12,763 nucleotides of DNA from Chloroflexota bacterium (GCA_005882055.1 VBGQ01000091.1:1-12763), one strand, 5' to 3'; positions 1 to 6,602 are shown, numbered from the stretch's first letter. Translations and numbers: made by a program. The notes: a model not told the origin generated them from the letters alone.

Positions 1-1208
1 TGGTTCACGCGTGGGCCGAGCATCGCGAGCATCGCAGGGAGCACGGTCAGGCCAAAGACCAGGGTCGAGACGACGGTGATGACCCCCGCGTAACCCATGG
101 AGCGCAGCGCCGAGGCCTCGAAGACGATCAGTGACGAGAGGCCAACCGCGACCGCCACCCCGGAGATCGCCACGGCGCGCCCGACGCTGCCCATCATCCG
201 CTCGATGGCGATCTCCACCGAGTGGTGGCGCAGCTCCTCGCGGAAGCGGCTCACCATGAACAGCGAGTAGTCGATCGCCAGGGCCAGGCCGATCATGCTC
301 GCCAGGTTGGTGACGAACACGCTCATCTCGGTCACGTTGGCGAGGATCGAGATGACCGCGAACGTGGTCGGCAACGCCAGCCCGGCCATCAGCAGCGGGA
401 GCCCGGCGGCAACCAGGGTCCCAAAGACGGCGAGCAGGATGATCAGCGCGATCGGCAGGCTGATCGTCTCGGCCTGCACCAGGTCATGCTCGATCTTGGC
501 GTTGAACTCCTTGTAGACCTGCGGGATGCCCGTGATCTGCGTCGGAACGCCCTGCGGCGGGTGCACCTCGCTCGCGAGCCTGCCCGCGTCCTCGACCGAA
601 TCCTCGACGGGCTTGGTGAGATTCACGACCGCCAACGCCTCGGTTCGATCGCGGCTCAGCAGCTGCGGGCTATGCGTGTCGGCGTAGGTGGTCAGTCCGC
701 TGGCGACGGGATCCTTGAGGACGTCGGCCAGGCTGGCCTTGATCTTGGCCTGGAACTCGTCCGATCCGGCGTTGCCGTCCGGGTCGCGATAGACGACCAG
801 CATGGTCGTGGGCTGCTGGCCAAAGCGGTCCGCGACCAGCGATACCTCCTGCTGCTCCTGCGAGCCGGGGATGAACCAGCCGCCCTGGATCAGCTTGCCG
901 CCTCCCCGTGCCGCCCAGATATTCAGACCGATGACGAGCGCCAGCCCGAGCACCGGCAGCACGCGGCGGAAGCGGTAGTCGAATCGACCGATGGCGGCGA
1001 AGACCCCGGTCGGGTGCGGCTCGAGGATCCGGATTCCGCCGGACGGAGCGGGGCCGGGCACCGGCCCTGACGGGGAGGGGGCCGATGTATCCGGACGCGG
1101 CGCGATCTCGGCGCGATCGTCCGCGGGGCGGCGGGTCATGAACGCCACGACGACCGGCACGCCCAGCCCGATGATTGCCAAGAGGGTCGCGGACAATCGC
1201 CTGCGCAT
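1..1208 (-). CDS. MMPL/RND-family transporter, N-terminal 402 residues (truncated by window edge)
   Basis: A membrane transporter of the MMPL (RND superfamily) type, proton-driven export of lipids or drugs being the family role; the substrate cannot be read here. I translated the reverse strand from ATG at 1208. Visible parts are an N-terminal hydrophobic stretch (about residues 5-24), a Pro/Ala/Ser-rich polar linker (25-65), a second hydrophobic helix (83-100), a large extracytoplasmic domain (about 105-245), then four helices between 250 and 400. The segment GLALAIDYSLFMVSRFREEL (307-326) is the family TM4 motif; D313-Y314 match the Asp-Tyr proton-relay pair known from MmpL3. The start is supported by GGGAGG five bases upstream. 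The first hydrophobic segment and linker are extra compared with most MMPL proteins, whose first helix lies near residues 10-30. The gene runs off the left edge, so the second half is missing. It is divergent from the tetR gene and probably repressed by its product. Confidence 0.93.
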   Translation of the reverse strand, partial: MRRRLSATLLAIIGLGVPVVVAFMTRRPADDRAEIAPRPDTSAPSPSGPVPGPAPSGGIRILEPHPTGVFAAIGRFDYRFRRVLPVLGLALVIGLNIWAARGGGKLIQGGWFIPGSQEQQEVSLVADRFGQQPTTMLVVYRDPDGNAGSDEFQAKIKASLADVLKDPVASGLTTYADTHSPQLLSRDRTEALAVVNLTKPVEDSVEDAGRLASEVHPPQGVPTQITGIPQVYKEFNAKIEHDLVQAETISLPIALIILLAVFGTLVAAGLPLLMAGLALPTTFAVISILANVTEMSVFVTNLASMIGLALAIDYSLFMVSRFREELRHHSVEIAIERMMGSVGRAVAISGVAVAVGLSSLIVFEASALRSMGYAGVITVVSTLVFGLTVLPAMLAMLGPRVN

Positions 1209-1225
1209 CGGTACCTCCCGCGGCA

Positions 1226-1241
1226 AATGAATGATCGTTCA
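1226..1241. promoter_or_regulatory. Putative TetR operator O1 (AATGAAT-N4-GTTCA)
   Basis: Near-palindrome AATGAATGATCGTTCA. The core TGAA-N6-TTCA is an inverted repeat, and 12 of 16 positions match a second copy at 1291-1306. It lies between the predicted transcription start of the transporter and its ribosome binding site, where a bound repressor would block transcription. Size and symmetry suit a TetR-family dimer. Binding itself is inferred. Confidence 0.7.
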
Positions 1242-1254
1242 GTGGCTTGGCGTG

Positions 1255-1284
1255 ACTCTACGTCTTGCGCAAGGGCGCTGTCAA
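1255..1284 (-). promoter_or_regulatory. Predicted sigma-70 promoter of the MMPL transporter
   Basis: On the minus strand there is a perfect -35 box TTGACA (1284-1279), an 18-bp spacer, and a -10 box TAGAGT (1260-1255, four of six consensus bases). The start of transcription would fall near 1248, about 40 bases before the ATG. The two repeated operator-like sites flank this promoter. Confidence 0.6.
1264..1273. repeat. 10-bp perfect palindrome in the promoter spacer
   Basis: CTTGCGCAAG is a perfect inverted repeat lying inside the spacer between the -35 and -10 boxes of the transporter promoter. It could be another protein site or a chance palindrome; nothing else in the window repeats it that I noticed. 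Confidence 0.4.
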
Positions 1285-1290
1285 GGTCAG

Positions 1291-1306
1291 AATGAATAGA
1301 TGTTCA
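1291..1306. promoter_or_regulatory. Putative TetR operator O2 (AATGAAT-N4-GTTCA)
   Basis: AATGAATAGATGTTCA is the second copy of the operator-like near-palindrome, offset exactly 65 bp from the first. It lies seven bases upstream of the transporter -35 box and 20 bases before the tetR start, so a bound repressor could shut off both genes, including its own. The flanks extend the inverted repeat to ATGAA-N6-TTCAT (1292-1307). Confidence 0.7.
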
Positions 1307-1325
1307 TCAATGCCGGAGAGGCGAC

Positions 1326-1961
1326 GTGACCGCCCAACCCGCCGCTGCGGAACCCATCGCGCCCCGTGAGACGCCGGCGGCCCATGCCGCGGCGGTGCGG
1401 GAGCGGATCCTGGAGGGCGCCGGGCGGGCGTTCGCGGCCTCGGGATTCCGGGCAAACATTCCGGCCATCGCGGCTGAGGCCGGCGTGAGCGTGGGGCTCA
1501 TCTATCGGTATTTCGAGTCGAAGGAAGAGCTCTTCCTGGCCGTCTGCAGCCAGCAGACCGATGCCAAGCTCGACGAGCTGGCACGAACGCTGGCTGGCAT
1601 CCCGGATCCCCGAGCGCGGCTCGAGGCGGCCATCGGCATCTTCGTCACGTCCCTCCAGGAGGAGCGATGGGGCGCCATCGTCGTCCACGCCTGGGCGGAG
1701 GCAGACCGGAACCCCCGAATCAGAGACCTCCTGCAGCGCATGTTCGACCAGCAGCGCGGCTTCTCCGCGATGTTCGTCCGCGAGGCGATCGCCCGCGGTG
1801 AGGCCTCCCCAAGCCTGGACGTCGAAGCGCTCAGTCTCGCCACCGGGATGCTCCTGCACGGTGCCATCGCCTTCCAGGCGGAGCGGGGTCCGGCGTTCGA
1901 CCCAGGTCCGGTCGCCCAGGCCATCACAACGACGCTCGGGGCTCACCTGCAGCAGGGATAG
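1326..1961 (+). CDS. TetR/AcrR-family transcriptional repressor
   Basis: A 211-residue one-component repressor, a normal length for the family. After a 20-residue Ala/Pro-rich lead, residues about 22-70 form the three-helix DNA-binding domain. The recognition part AGVSVGLIYRYFESKEELF (52-70) is a textbook TetR motif (V..G.IYRYF..K.EL). The remaining 140 residues are helical and would hold the ligand pocket and dimer face; no ligand can be inferred. The start is GTG at 1326 with GGAGAGG five bases upstream; the ATG at 1310 is in another frame. It is divergent from the MMPL transporter and shares a control region with two matching operator-like palindromes, so the likely job is to repress the pump and itself until a substrate of the pump binds. 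Family call is secure; target is inferred. Confidence 0.95.
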   Translation: MTAQPAAAEPIAPRETPAAHAAAVRERILEGAGRAFAASGFRANIPAIAAEAGVSVGLIYRYFESKEELFLAVCSQQTDAKLDELARTLAGIPDPRARLEAAIGIFVTSLQEERWGAIVVHAWAEADRNPRIRDLLQRMFDQQRGFSAMFVREAIARGEASPSLDVEALSLATGMLLHGAIAFQAERGPAFDPGPVAQAITTTLGAHLQQG

Positions 1962-1977
1962 CCACGCGGCGCATCGC

Positions 1978-1983
1978 TATCAT
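1978..1983 (+). promoter_or_regulatory. Possible -10 box upstream of the MFS gene
   Basis: TATCAT lies six bases before a GTG codon at 1990, the same geometry as the -10 box before the DUF1028 gene. It would start a leaderless or nearly leaderless transcript carrying the eight-codon mini-ORF and then the MFS gene. No convincing -35 box was found, so this is tentative; read-through from tetR is the alternative. Confidence 0.35.
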
Positions 1984-1989
1984 CGCCGC

Positions 1990-2016
1990 GTGACGCAGCC
2001 CACGCCACGCGCGTGA
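1990..2016 (+). other. Eight-codon mini-ORF overlapping the MFS start (possible leader peptide)
   Basis: GTG at 1990 opens a frame reading MTQPTPRA and stops at TGA 2014-2016. That stop overlaps the GTG start of the MFS gene as GTGA. The MFS gene has no Shine-Dalgarno sequence, so translation could be passed on from this mini-ORF. It may equally be chance in GC-rich DNA; a similar arrangement precedes the ABC ATPase gene near 10114. Confidence 0.3.
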
Positions 2017-3362
2017 CCGCACTCGCACCGGCCACCTGGTGGCGCGGATTGGGCGGCCTGACGCGGTCGGGAAGTCCCGTCGAGGGCCTCTCGTGGGGGC
2101 TCTACGACTTCGCGAACACGATCTACAGCTTCGCCATCGTCAGCTTCGCGATGGGTCCCTGGGCGGTCCGCTACCTGGGCGAAGGGCCCGGGACGCTGGC
2201 CTTCACGCTGGCTGCCAGCATCTCGGTCCTGCTCAATGCGATCGTCTCGCCGCCGCTCGGCGCCATGAGCGATCGAACCGGTGGGCGGAAGGCCTACCTG
2301 CTGGTCTTCACGGTCATGTGCATCGTGCCAACCGCGCTCATCGGTCTGGTTGGCATCTGGGCGGGACTCGTCTTCTTTGCCCTCGCCAATTTCGGCTACC
2401 AGGCCGCGCTGATCTACTACGACGCGATCCTGCCCGACGTCGCGCGGTCCGAGACGCGCGGACGGCTCTCGGGTGTCGGCGTGGCGCTCGGCTACCTGGG
2501 GACGATCTTCGCGGGCCTGCTGTACGGGCTGACCGAGGATGCCAACGGAGACTCGACGGCGCTCAGCTTCGTCCTCGTCGGCTTCCTCTTCGCGCTCTTC
2601 GCGATCCCCATCTTCGCCATCGTCCGCGAGCTGCCGCGGTCGCGCGAGCCCTTCCGCGTGACCGAGGCGCTCGGTTCCTGGAGCCAGCTCGCGCGAACGG
2701 TCCAACACGCCCGTGGCTCACCGGGCCTGCTGCGCTTCATCGTCGGGCGCTTCTTCTACACCGACCCCATCAACACAGCCATCGCGGTCATGAGCCTGTT
2801 CGCGATCAACGCGGTCGGCTTCAAGGCCAGTGAGGCGCGTTACGTCCTGATCACGCTCACCGTGGTGGCGGTCCTCGCCTCCTTCGGATGGGGATGGCTG
2901 GTCGACCGGATCGGTCCTCGGCGCACGCTGCTCGCTGTCCTGGTCTCGTGGACGGTGGGGCTGCTGATCATCGGCCTGGTGGTCGCCAAGATCCCGTTCC
3001 TGATGGCGGGGGCCATCCTCGGCTCCGGGCTGGGCGGCGTGGCCGTCACGGACCGGCTGCTGCTGATCCGCCTGGCGCCCCCGGCCCTGGTGGGCGAGAT
3101 GTTCGGCCTCTACGGCCTGGCCGGGAAGCTCTCCGCGGTCATTGGTCCGGTGCTCTACGGCGGGATCGTGTTCGTGCTCGCCCCTGGCCTGGGAACGGTT
3201 GCCTACCAGGTGGCGATCCTGAGCCTGCTGGTGCTGATGGTGATCGGCTACCTCATCGTGCGCGGAGTGCCGGAGGGCGCGACCCGTCCCGGGGAAGGGC
3301 AATTGGCAGACGAAGCCACGCTCGAGCCTGCGGTCGTGCCACCGGGTGAGCTGCCGCGATGA
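2013..3362 (+). CDS. MFS transporter, UMF1/Atg22-like family
   Basis: A 449-residue inner-membrane carrier with about 12 hydrophobic helices. The N-terminal block SWGLYDFANTIYSFAI (about 27-42) and the stretch around RGRLSGVGVALGYLGTI are typical of the UMF1 branch of the major facilitator superfamily, which is related to the yeast vacuolar effluxer Atg22. Substrates of bacterial members are mostly unknown. The loop between helices 2 and 3 contains SDRTGGRK, the classic MFS motif A (G/S-D-R-x-G-R-[KR]). The C-terminal 30 residues are polar and Pro/Glu-rich, probably cytoplasmic. The GTG at 2013 is the only sensible start I see; there is no clear ribosome binding site. The stop overlaps the next gene as ATGA, so transporter and phosphodiesterase are probably made together. 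The gene lies 51 bp after tetR in the same direction and may partly share its transcript. Family call is strong; substrate is unknown. Confidence 0.92.
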   Translation: MTALAPATWWRGLGGLTRSGSPVEGLSWGLYDFANTIYSFAIVSFAMGPWAVRYLGEGPGTLAFTLAASISVLLNAIVSPPLGAMSDRTGGRKAYLLVFTVMCIVPTALIGLVGIWAGLVFFALANFGYQAALIYYDAILPDVARSETRGRLSGVGVALGYLGTIFAGLLYGLTEDANGDSTALSFVLVGFLFALFAIPIFAIVRELPRSREPFRVTEALGSWSQLARTVQHARGSPGLLRFIVGRFFYTDPINTAIAVMSLFAINAVGFKASEARYVLITLTVVAVLASFGWGWLVDRIGPRRTLLAVLVSWTVGLLIIGLVVAKIPFLMAGAILGSGLGGVAVTDRLLLIRLAPPALVGEMFGLYGLAGKLSAVIGPVLYGGIVFVLAPGLGTVAYQVAILSLLVLMVIGYLIVRGVPEGATRPGEGQLADEATLEPAVVPPGELPR

Positions 3363-4111
3363 CCCACGTCGTCGGCCACCGCGGCGCATCTGGGCATCGG
3401 CCGGAGAACACCATGCCCTCTTTCGAGCTCGCCGTCGAGCAGGGAGCGGACGCCATCGAGCTCGACGTGCACCGCACCTCGGACGGACAGCTCGCCGTCA
3501 TCCACGACGCGACCCTGGAGCGCACCACGGACCTGGTTGGGACGGTCGCAGAGATGTCCATGGACGCCCTGAGATCCGCCGACGCGGGCTACCGCTTCGG
3601 GACCGATGACGGCGCATTCCCCTATCGCGGGCACGGGCTCCGCATCCCGACGCTCCCCGAGGTGCTCGATTGGCTGCCGGTAGGGACTGGCCTGGTGGTC
3701 GAGCTGAAGTCCAGGGAAGCAGTGGACGCGACGGTCGTCGCTCTCCGCGATTCGCGCGTGGCTGGGGCAGGGCTGGTGACCGCCATCAGCTTCGACGAGC
3801 AGGCTATCGAGCGCGTCCGAGAGCTCGACGAATCGCTGCCCACGGGGCTCCTGCTGGTGCCCTTCGACAAGGTGGAACGCGGCCTCTCGTGGGCCGTGGA
3901 GCGCCGTCACCAGGCCGTCTATCCCTGGGAGGGGGACCTGGGGCTCGATCCGATGCCGCTCATCGCGCAGGCGGCGGCCTTCGGCATCAAGCTGGGTTGC
4001 TATGTGGTGAACGAGCCGCAACGCATGCAGCAGCTCGCGGCCACCGGCCTGTGGGGATTCGTGACCGATCTGCCGGACGTGGCCCGCGCGGCCGTCGGCC
4101 GCGCGGGCTGA
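3359..4111 (+). CDS. Glycerophosphodiester phosphodiesterase (GDPD family)
   Basis: Hydrolyses glycerophosphodiesters, the deacylation products of phospholipids, to sn-glycerol 3-phosphate and an alcohol. The protein is a 250-residue TIM-barrel of cytoplasmic UgpQ length, with no signal peptide. The start GHRGASGHRPENTMPSF (6-22) carries the first catalytic histidine (H7) and the PENT motif. E34 and D36 in AIELDVH are the metal ligands, and H49 in VIHDATLERTT is the second catalytic histidine. VVELKS and the closing VNEP...GFVTDLP complete the usual barrel strands. All key residues are present, so it should be active. Start ATG 3359 overlaps the MFS stop (ATGA), which suggests coupled translation and a shared task such as uptake or export of a phospholipid-derived compound. 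The stop lies five bases from the convergent stop of the ACT gene. Function is secure at family level; the alcohol preference is unknown. Confidence 0.95.
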   Translation: MTHVVGHRGASGHRPENTMPSFELAVEQGADAIELDVHRTSDGQLAVIHDATLERTTDLVGTVAEMSMDALRSADAGYRFGTDDGAFPYRGHGLRIPTLPEVLDWLPVGTGLVVELKSREAVDATVVALRDSRVAGAGLVTAISFDEQAIERVRELDESLPTGLLLVPFDKVERGLSWAVERRHQAVYPWEGDLGLDPMPLIAQAAAFGIKLGCYVVNEPQRMQQLAATGLWGFVTDLPDVARAAVGRAG

Positions 4112-4116
4112 CTCGT

Positions 4117-4515
4117 CTAGCGGGCGGCGCTGGCGAGCTCGCCGAGTGCCTCCTGGGCGGCGGAGGCATTCTCGACGCCGAAGGCCACGCTGATCTTCCC
4201 GCCCTCCATCCCGGTCGGCAGCAGGAACTCGACGTTGACTCCCGCATCCGCCAGACGGCGAGCGGCCGCTGCCAGCGTGCCGGGTCGGTCATCGAGAGCG
4301 GCCGATACGAGGTCGATCTGGCGATAGCTGAACGAGCCTCCGTCGAGAACGCTGCTGGTGCTCGCCTCGTCATTGGTGATGAGGCCTACCGAGCCGCTCC
4401 CTCCGCAGGTCGCGCCGGCCACGCCGGTGATGTTGATGCCACGCTCGGCGATCGCCTCGGTCAGGCTGGCGAGGCTGCCAGGCGTGTTGGGGAGCTCCAC
4501 GATGAACGCGCGCAT
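4117..4515 (-). CDS. Tandem ACT-domain protein (amino-acid-binding regulatory protein)
   Basis: A 132-residue soluble protein made of two ACT domains. The first begins MRAFIVELPNTPGSLASLTE (1-20), the second DLVSAALDDRPGTLAAAARR (about 68-87). The P-G-x-L turn at the ligand-binding interface is present in both. No enzyme domain is attached, so it most likely binds an amino acid and acts on a partner. I chose ATG 4515 because AGGAGGT lies six bases upstream; the GTG at 4521, which would add two residues, sits inside that ribosome binding site. It is convergent with the phosphodiesterase and divergent from the DUF1028 gene. Its leader may contain a 16-bp palindrome at 4559-4574. The ligand and partner cannot be told from sequence. 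Confidence 0.9.
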   Translation of the reverse strand: MRAFIVELPNTPGSLASLTEAIAERGINITGVAGATCGGSGSVGLITNDEASTSSVLDGGSFSYRQIDLVSAALDDRPGTLAAAARRLADAGVNVEFLLPTGMEGGKISVAFGVENASAAQEALGELASAAR

Positions 4516-4558
4516 AGGCACCTCCTCGGGTTGCTGCCGGCTCGGCCTGTCGAGGTCT

Positions 4559-4574
4559 CCCGACGGTCGTCGGG
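4559..4574. repeat. Perfect 7+7 inverted repeat upstream of the ACT gene
   Basis: CCCGACGGTCGTCGGG has seven-base arms around GT. It lies about 45 bp upstream of the ACT-protein start and downstream of a possible minus-strand -10 box TACACT (4601-4596). It could be an operator, or it could fold in the 5' leader of the ACT mRNA. Confidence 0.4.
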
Positions 4575-4639
4575 TCGGCGTCTCGTGGACTTCCGAGTGT
4601 ACGCCGCACCCAGTAACGCCGCTCCTGGCCGCAGCGCGC

Positions 4640-4645
4640 TAGGCT
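4640..4645 (+). promoter_or_regulatory. -10 box TAGGCT for a leaderless DUF1028 transcript
   Basis: TAGGCT is followed by six bases and then the ATG at 4652, so RNA would begin at the A of the start codon. No Shine-Dalgarno sequence precedes the ATG, as expected for a leaderless mRNA. The same hexamer, preceded by GC, occurs before trxB. The -35 region is not recognisable. Confidence 0.5.
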
Positions 4646-4651
4646 GCGCAC

Positions 4652-5545
4652 ATGACGTACAGCATCGTGGCCCGCGACCCGATCAGCGGTCGGTTCGGCG
4701 TCGCCGTGCAGTCGCACGCCTATACCGTGGGACCGATCGTGCCCTGGCTGGAGGCGGGCGTCGGCGCGATTGCCACGCAGGCCTTCGTCAACATCGGCTT
4801 TGGACCGATTGGCCTCGAGATGCTTCGCAACGGCTGGAGCGCCGAGAAGGTCATCGCCGCGCTGGTCGCGGGCGACGAGACGCCGGAGCAGCGCCAGATC
4901 GGCGTGGTCGACACGCAGGGACGAGCCGCCGCTTTCACGGGGAACGAATGCGTGCCGGCGGCCGGACACCTGGTGCGCGACGGCTTCACCGTCCAGGGCA
5001 ACCTCCTGGAGCGCGACGAGGTCTGGCAGTCGATGGCGCCCGCCTACGAGGCAGCGCTGGCGGAGAAGCTCCCATTCAGCGAGCGGCTGCTCCGCGCCCT
5101 GGAAGCCGCCGAGAGCAACGGAGGGGACGTGCGCGGCCGGCAGAGCGCCGCGATCGTGATCGTCGACGCGGAGCTGGGATCGACGCGATGGCGGTCATTG
5201 AACATGGACCTGCGCGTCGAGGATCACGACCAGCCGGTCCCCGAGCTGCGGCGCCTGGTCAACCTGTGGGAGGCGCAGGCACTCCTGGACGAAGAGGGCG
5301 ACGCGGCGAAAGCCGGGATGAGCGAGGCGGAACGCTACATGGAGGCGCGCCGCCGTGCGCCGGAGTTCTGGGAGCTCGCGTTCTGGGCGGCGGTCGAGCT
5401 GGCAAAGCGCGGCGACATGCAGACCGCCCGCCGCGAGATGTCGGCGGCGATCGCGGCCGACGGCCGCTGGCGCACGACACTCGAGCACATGGCACAGAGC
5501 GGTCGGATCGACCTCGAGCTGGCGAAGCAGCTGCTCGCCGGCTAG
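4652..5545 (+). CDS. DUF1028 family Ntn-hydrolase-like protein with helical C-terminal tail
   Basis: A 297-residue protein of unknown reaction. Residues 1-200 match DUF1028: MTYSIVARDPISGRFGVAVQ at the start, then PWLEAGVGAIATQAFVN (31-47), AAFTGNECV, and FTVQGNLLERDEV. The family has an Ntn-hydrolase-like fold, in which the residue exposed after Met removal is the nucleophile; here that is Thr2. This fits but does not prove amidase or peptidase activity. The end of the core has the family's VPELRRLVNLWEA segment. The last 85 residues are helical and TPR-like (AERYMEARRRAPEFWELAFW), as in many DUF1028 proteins with an added C-terminal domain. There is no signal peptide. Start ATG 4652 follows a -10 box by six bases and has no ribosome binding site. 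It is convergent with trxB, and I see no functional link to its neighbours. Confidence 0.88.
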   Translation: MTYSIVARDPISGRFGVAVQSHAYTVGPIVPWLEAGVGAIATQAFVNIGFGPIGLEMLRNGWSAEKVIAALVAGDETPEQRQIGVVDTQGRAAAFTGNECVPAAGHLVRDGFTVQGNLLERDEVWQSMAPAYEAALAEKLPFSERLLRALEAAESNGGDVRGRQSAAIVIVDAELGSTRWRSLNMDLRVEDHDQPVPELRRLVNLWEAQALLDEEGDAAKAGMSEAERYMEARRRAPEFWELAFWAAVELAKRGDMQTARREMSAAIAADGRWRTTLEHMAQSGRIDLELAKQLLAG

Positions 5546-5559
5546 CGGCCGGCGTTCGG

Positions 5560-5580
5560 GGCGCCGCAGCCGGCGGCGCC
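5560..5580. terminator. Strong GC hairpin between convergent DUF1028 and trxB genes
   Basis: GGCGCCGC-AGCCG-GCGGCGCC forms a perfect eight-base stem with a five-base loop. It begins 15 bp after the DUF1028 stop and ends 12 bp before the trxB stop, so it could serve both transcripts. There is no T-run on either side, so it is not a classic intrinsic terminator; it may stall polymerase or protect 3' ends. Confidence 0.45.
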
Positions 5581-5591
5581 ATCGGTCTGGG

Positions 5592-6593
5592 CTACCAGTT
5601 CGTGGCGGTCTGGGCCTGGATCTCTCCCACCGATTCGAGCCAGCGCTCAGCGTCGATGGCGGCCTTGCATCCGTCGCCCGCCGCGGTAACCGCCTGGCGG
5701 TAGCGATGATCATGAACGTCACCGGCCACGAAGACTCCCTCGATCCTGGAGCCGGTCTCGTCGACTACCTTGAGGTAGCCCCGCTCGTCGGTCTCGAGCT
5801 GGCCGATGAACAGGTCGGTATTCGGCTTGTAGCCAATGGCCACGAACATGCCCTGCACGTCCAGGCTGGAGTCCTTGCCGGTGCTGGCGTCGCGGACCTT
5901 CAACGAGCTGACCGTCGCGTCGCCAAGGACCTCCATGACCTCCTGGTTCCATCTCACGTCGATCTTGGGGTGCGAGAGGGCCCGGTCCTGCATGATCTTG
6001 CTACCGCGGAACTGGTCGCGCCGCACGAGCATGGTCACCTTGGAGGCGAAGCGCGTCAGGAAAAGCGCTTCCTCCAGCGCGGTGTCGCCGCCGCCCACCA
6101 CGGCGATCTCCCGATCGCGGAAGAAGAAGCCATCGCAGGTTGCGCAGGCGCTGACCCCGCGTCCTCGGAAATGTTCCTCGGAGGGGAGGCCAAGCCACAG
6201 GGCCGACGCGCCAGTGGCGACGATCACCGAGTCGGCGGTGTACTCGTCAGGGCCGACCCAGACGCGGAACGGCCGGGATGCGAAGTCCACCTTGCTAGCG
6301 TCCTTGTCGATGATTTCGGTCCCGAAGCGCTCCGCCTGCTCACGGAAGAGCGCCATCAGCTCCGGTCCAAGGATGCCGCCCGGGAATCCAGGGTAGTTCT
6401 CGACGTCGGTGGTGATCATCAGTTGGCCGAGCGGCGTGTAGCCCGCGATCACCAGCGGCTCGAGCTTGGCTCGCGAGGCATACAGGGCCGCGGTCAGGCC
6501 GGCGGGCCCTGAGCCGATGATGAGCACCTTCCGAGGGCTCTGCTTGGTCTTGGAACGGGAGGTCTTGGGCACGGGCGGAACGGTCGTGGTCAT
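5592..6593 (-). CDS. trxB: Thioredoxin-disulfide reductase
   Basis: FAD flavoenzyme that passes electrons from NADPH to thioredoxin in the cytoplasm. The 333-residue protein has GSGPAG (27-32) for FAD, the redox-active CATC (C150, C153) in GVSACATCDGFFFRDREIA, GGGDTA (167-172) for NADPH, VRRDQFR (190-196) whose arginines are expected to hold the NADPH 2'-phosphate, and the closing AGDVHDHRYRQAVTAAGDGC near the FAD. All parts are intact. About 20 polar, basic residues precede the first strand, a short N-terminal extension. The start is ATG 6593; no good ribosome binding site precedes it. A -10 box TAGGCT lies nine bases before the ATG, giving an almost leaderless mRNA. The gene lies 47 bp downstream of an orphan response regulator in the same direction. 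It could supply the thioredoxin system generally; the membrane thioredoxin in the oxidase operon would need a separate electron path. Confidence 0.97.
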   Translation of the reverse strand: MTTTVPPVPKTSRSKTKQSPRKVLIIGSGPAGLTAALYASRAKLEPLVIAGYTPLGQLMITTDVENYPGFPGGILGPELMALFREQAERFGTEIIDKDASKVDFASRPFRVWVGPDEYTADSVIVATGASALWLGLPSEEHFRGRGVSACATCDGFFFRDREIAVVGGGDTALEEALFLTRFASKVTMLVRRDQFRGSKIMQDRALSHPKIDVRWNQEVMEVLGDATVSSLKVRDASTGKDSSLDVQGMFVAIGYKPNTDLFIGQLETDERGYLKVVDETGSRIEGVFVAGDVHDHRYRQAVTAAGDGCKAAIDAERWLESVGEIQAQTATNW

Positions 6594-6602
6594 CGCAATT
6601 TC

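Noticed and set aside
222..1070. Long plus-strand frame (282 codons) opposite the MMPL gene
   Set aside because: The product is Arg/Asp/Gln-rich with no family features, while the minus strand encodes a clear MMPL protein throughout.
4516..4521. GTG 4521 as start of the ACT protein
   Set aside because: This GTG lies inside the AGGAGGT ribosome binding site that serves ATG 4515.
5560..5580. Hairpin as a proven intrinsic terminator
   Set aside because: The stem is perfect but no U-tract follows on either strand, so it is reported only as a possible 3'-end structure.
3670..5703. 677-codon plus-strand frame crossing three genes
   Set aside because: It overlaps the GDPD gene, the ACT gene and DUF1028 out of frame. 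Its Arg/Gly/Ala-rich composition is typical of a shadow frame in GC-rich DNA.
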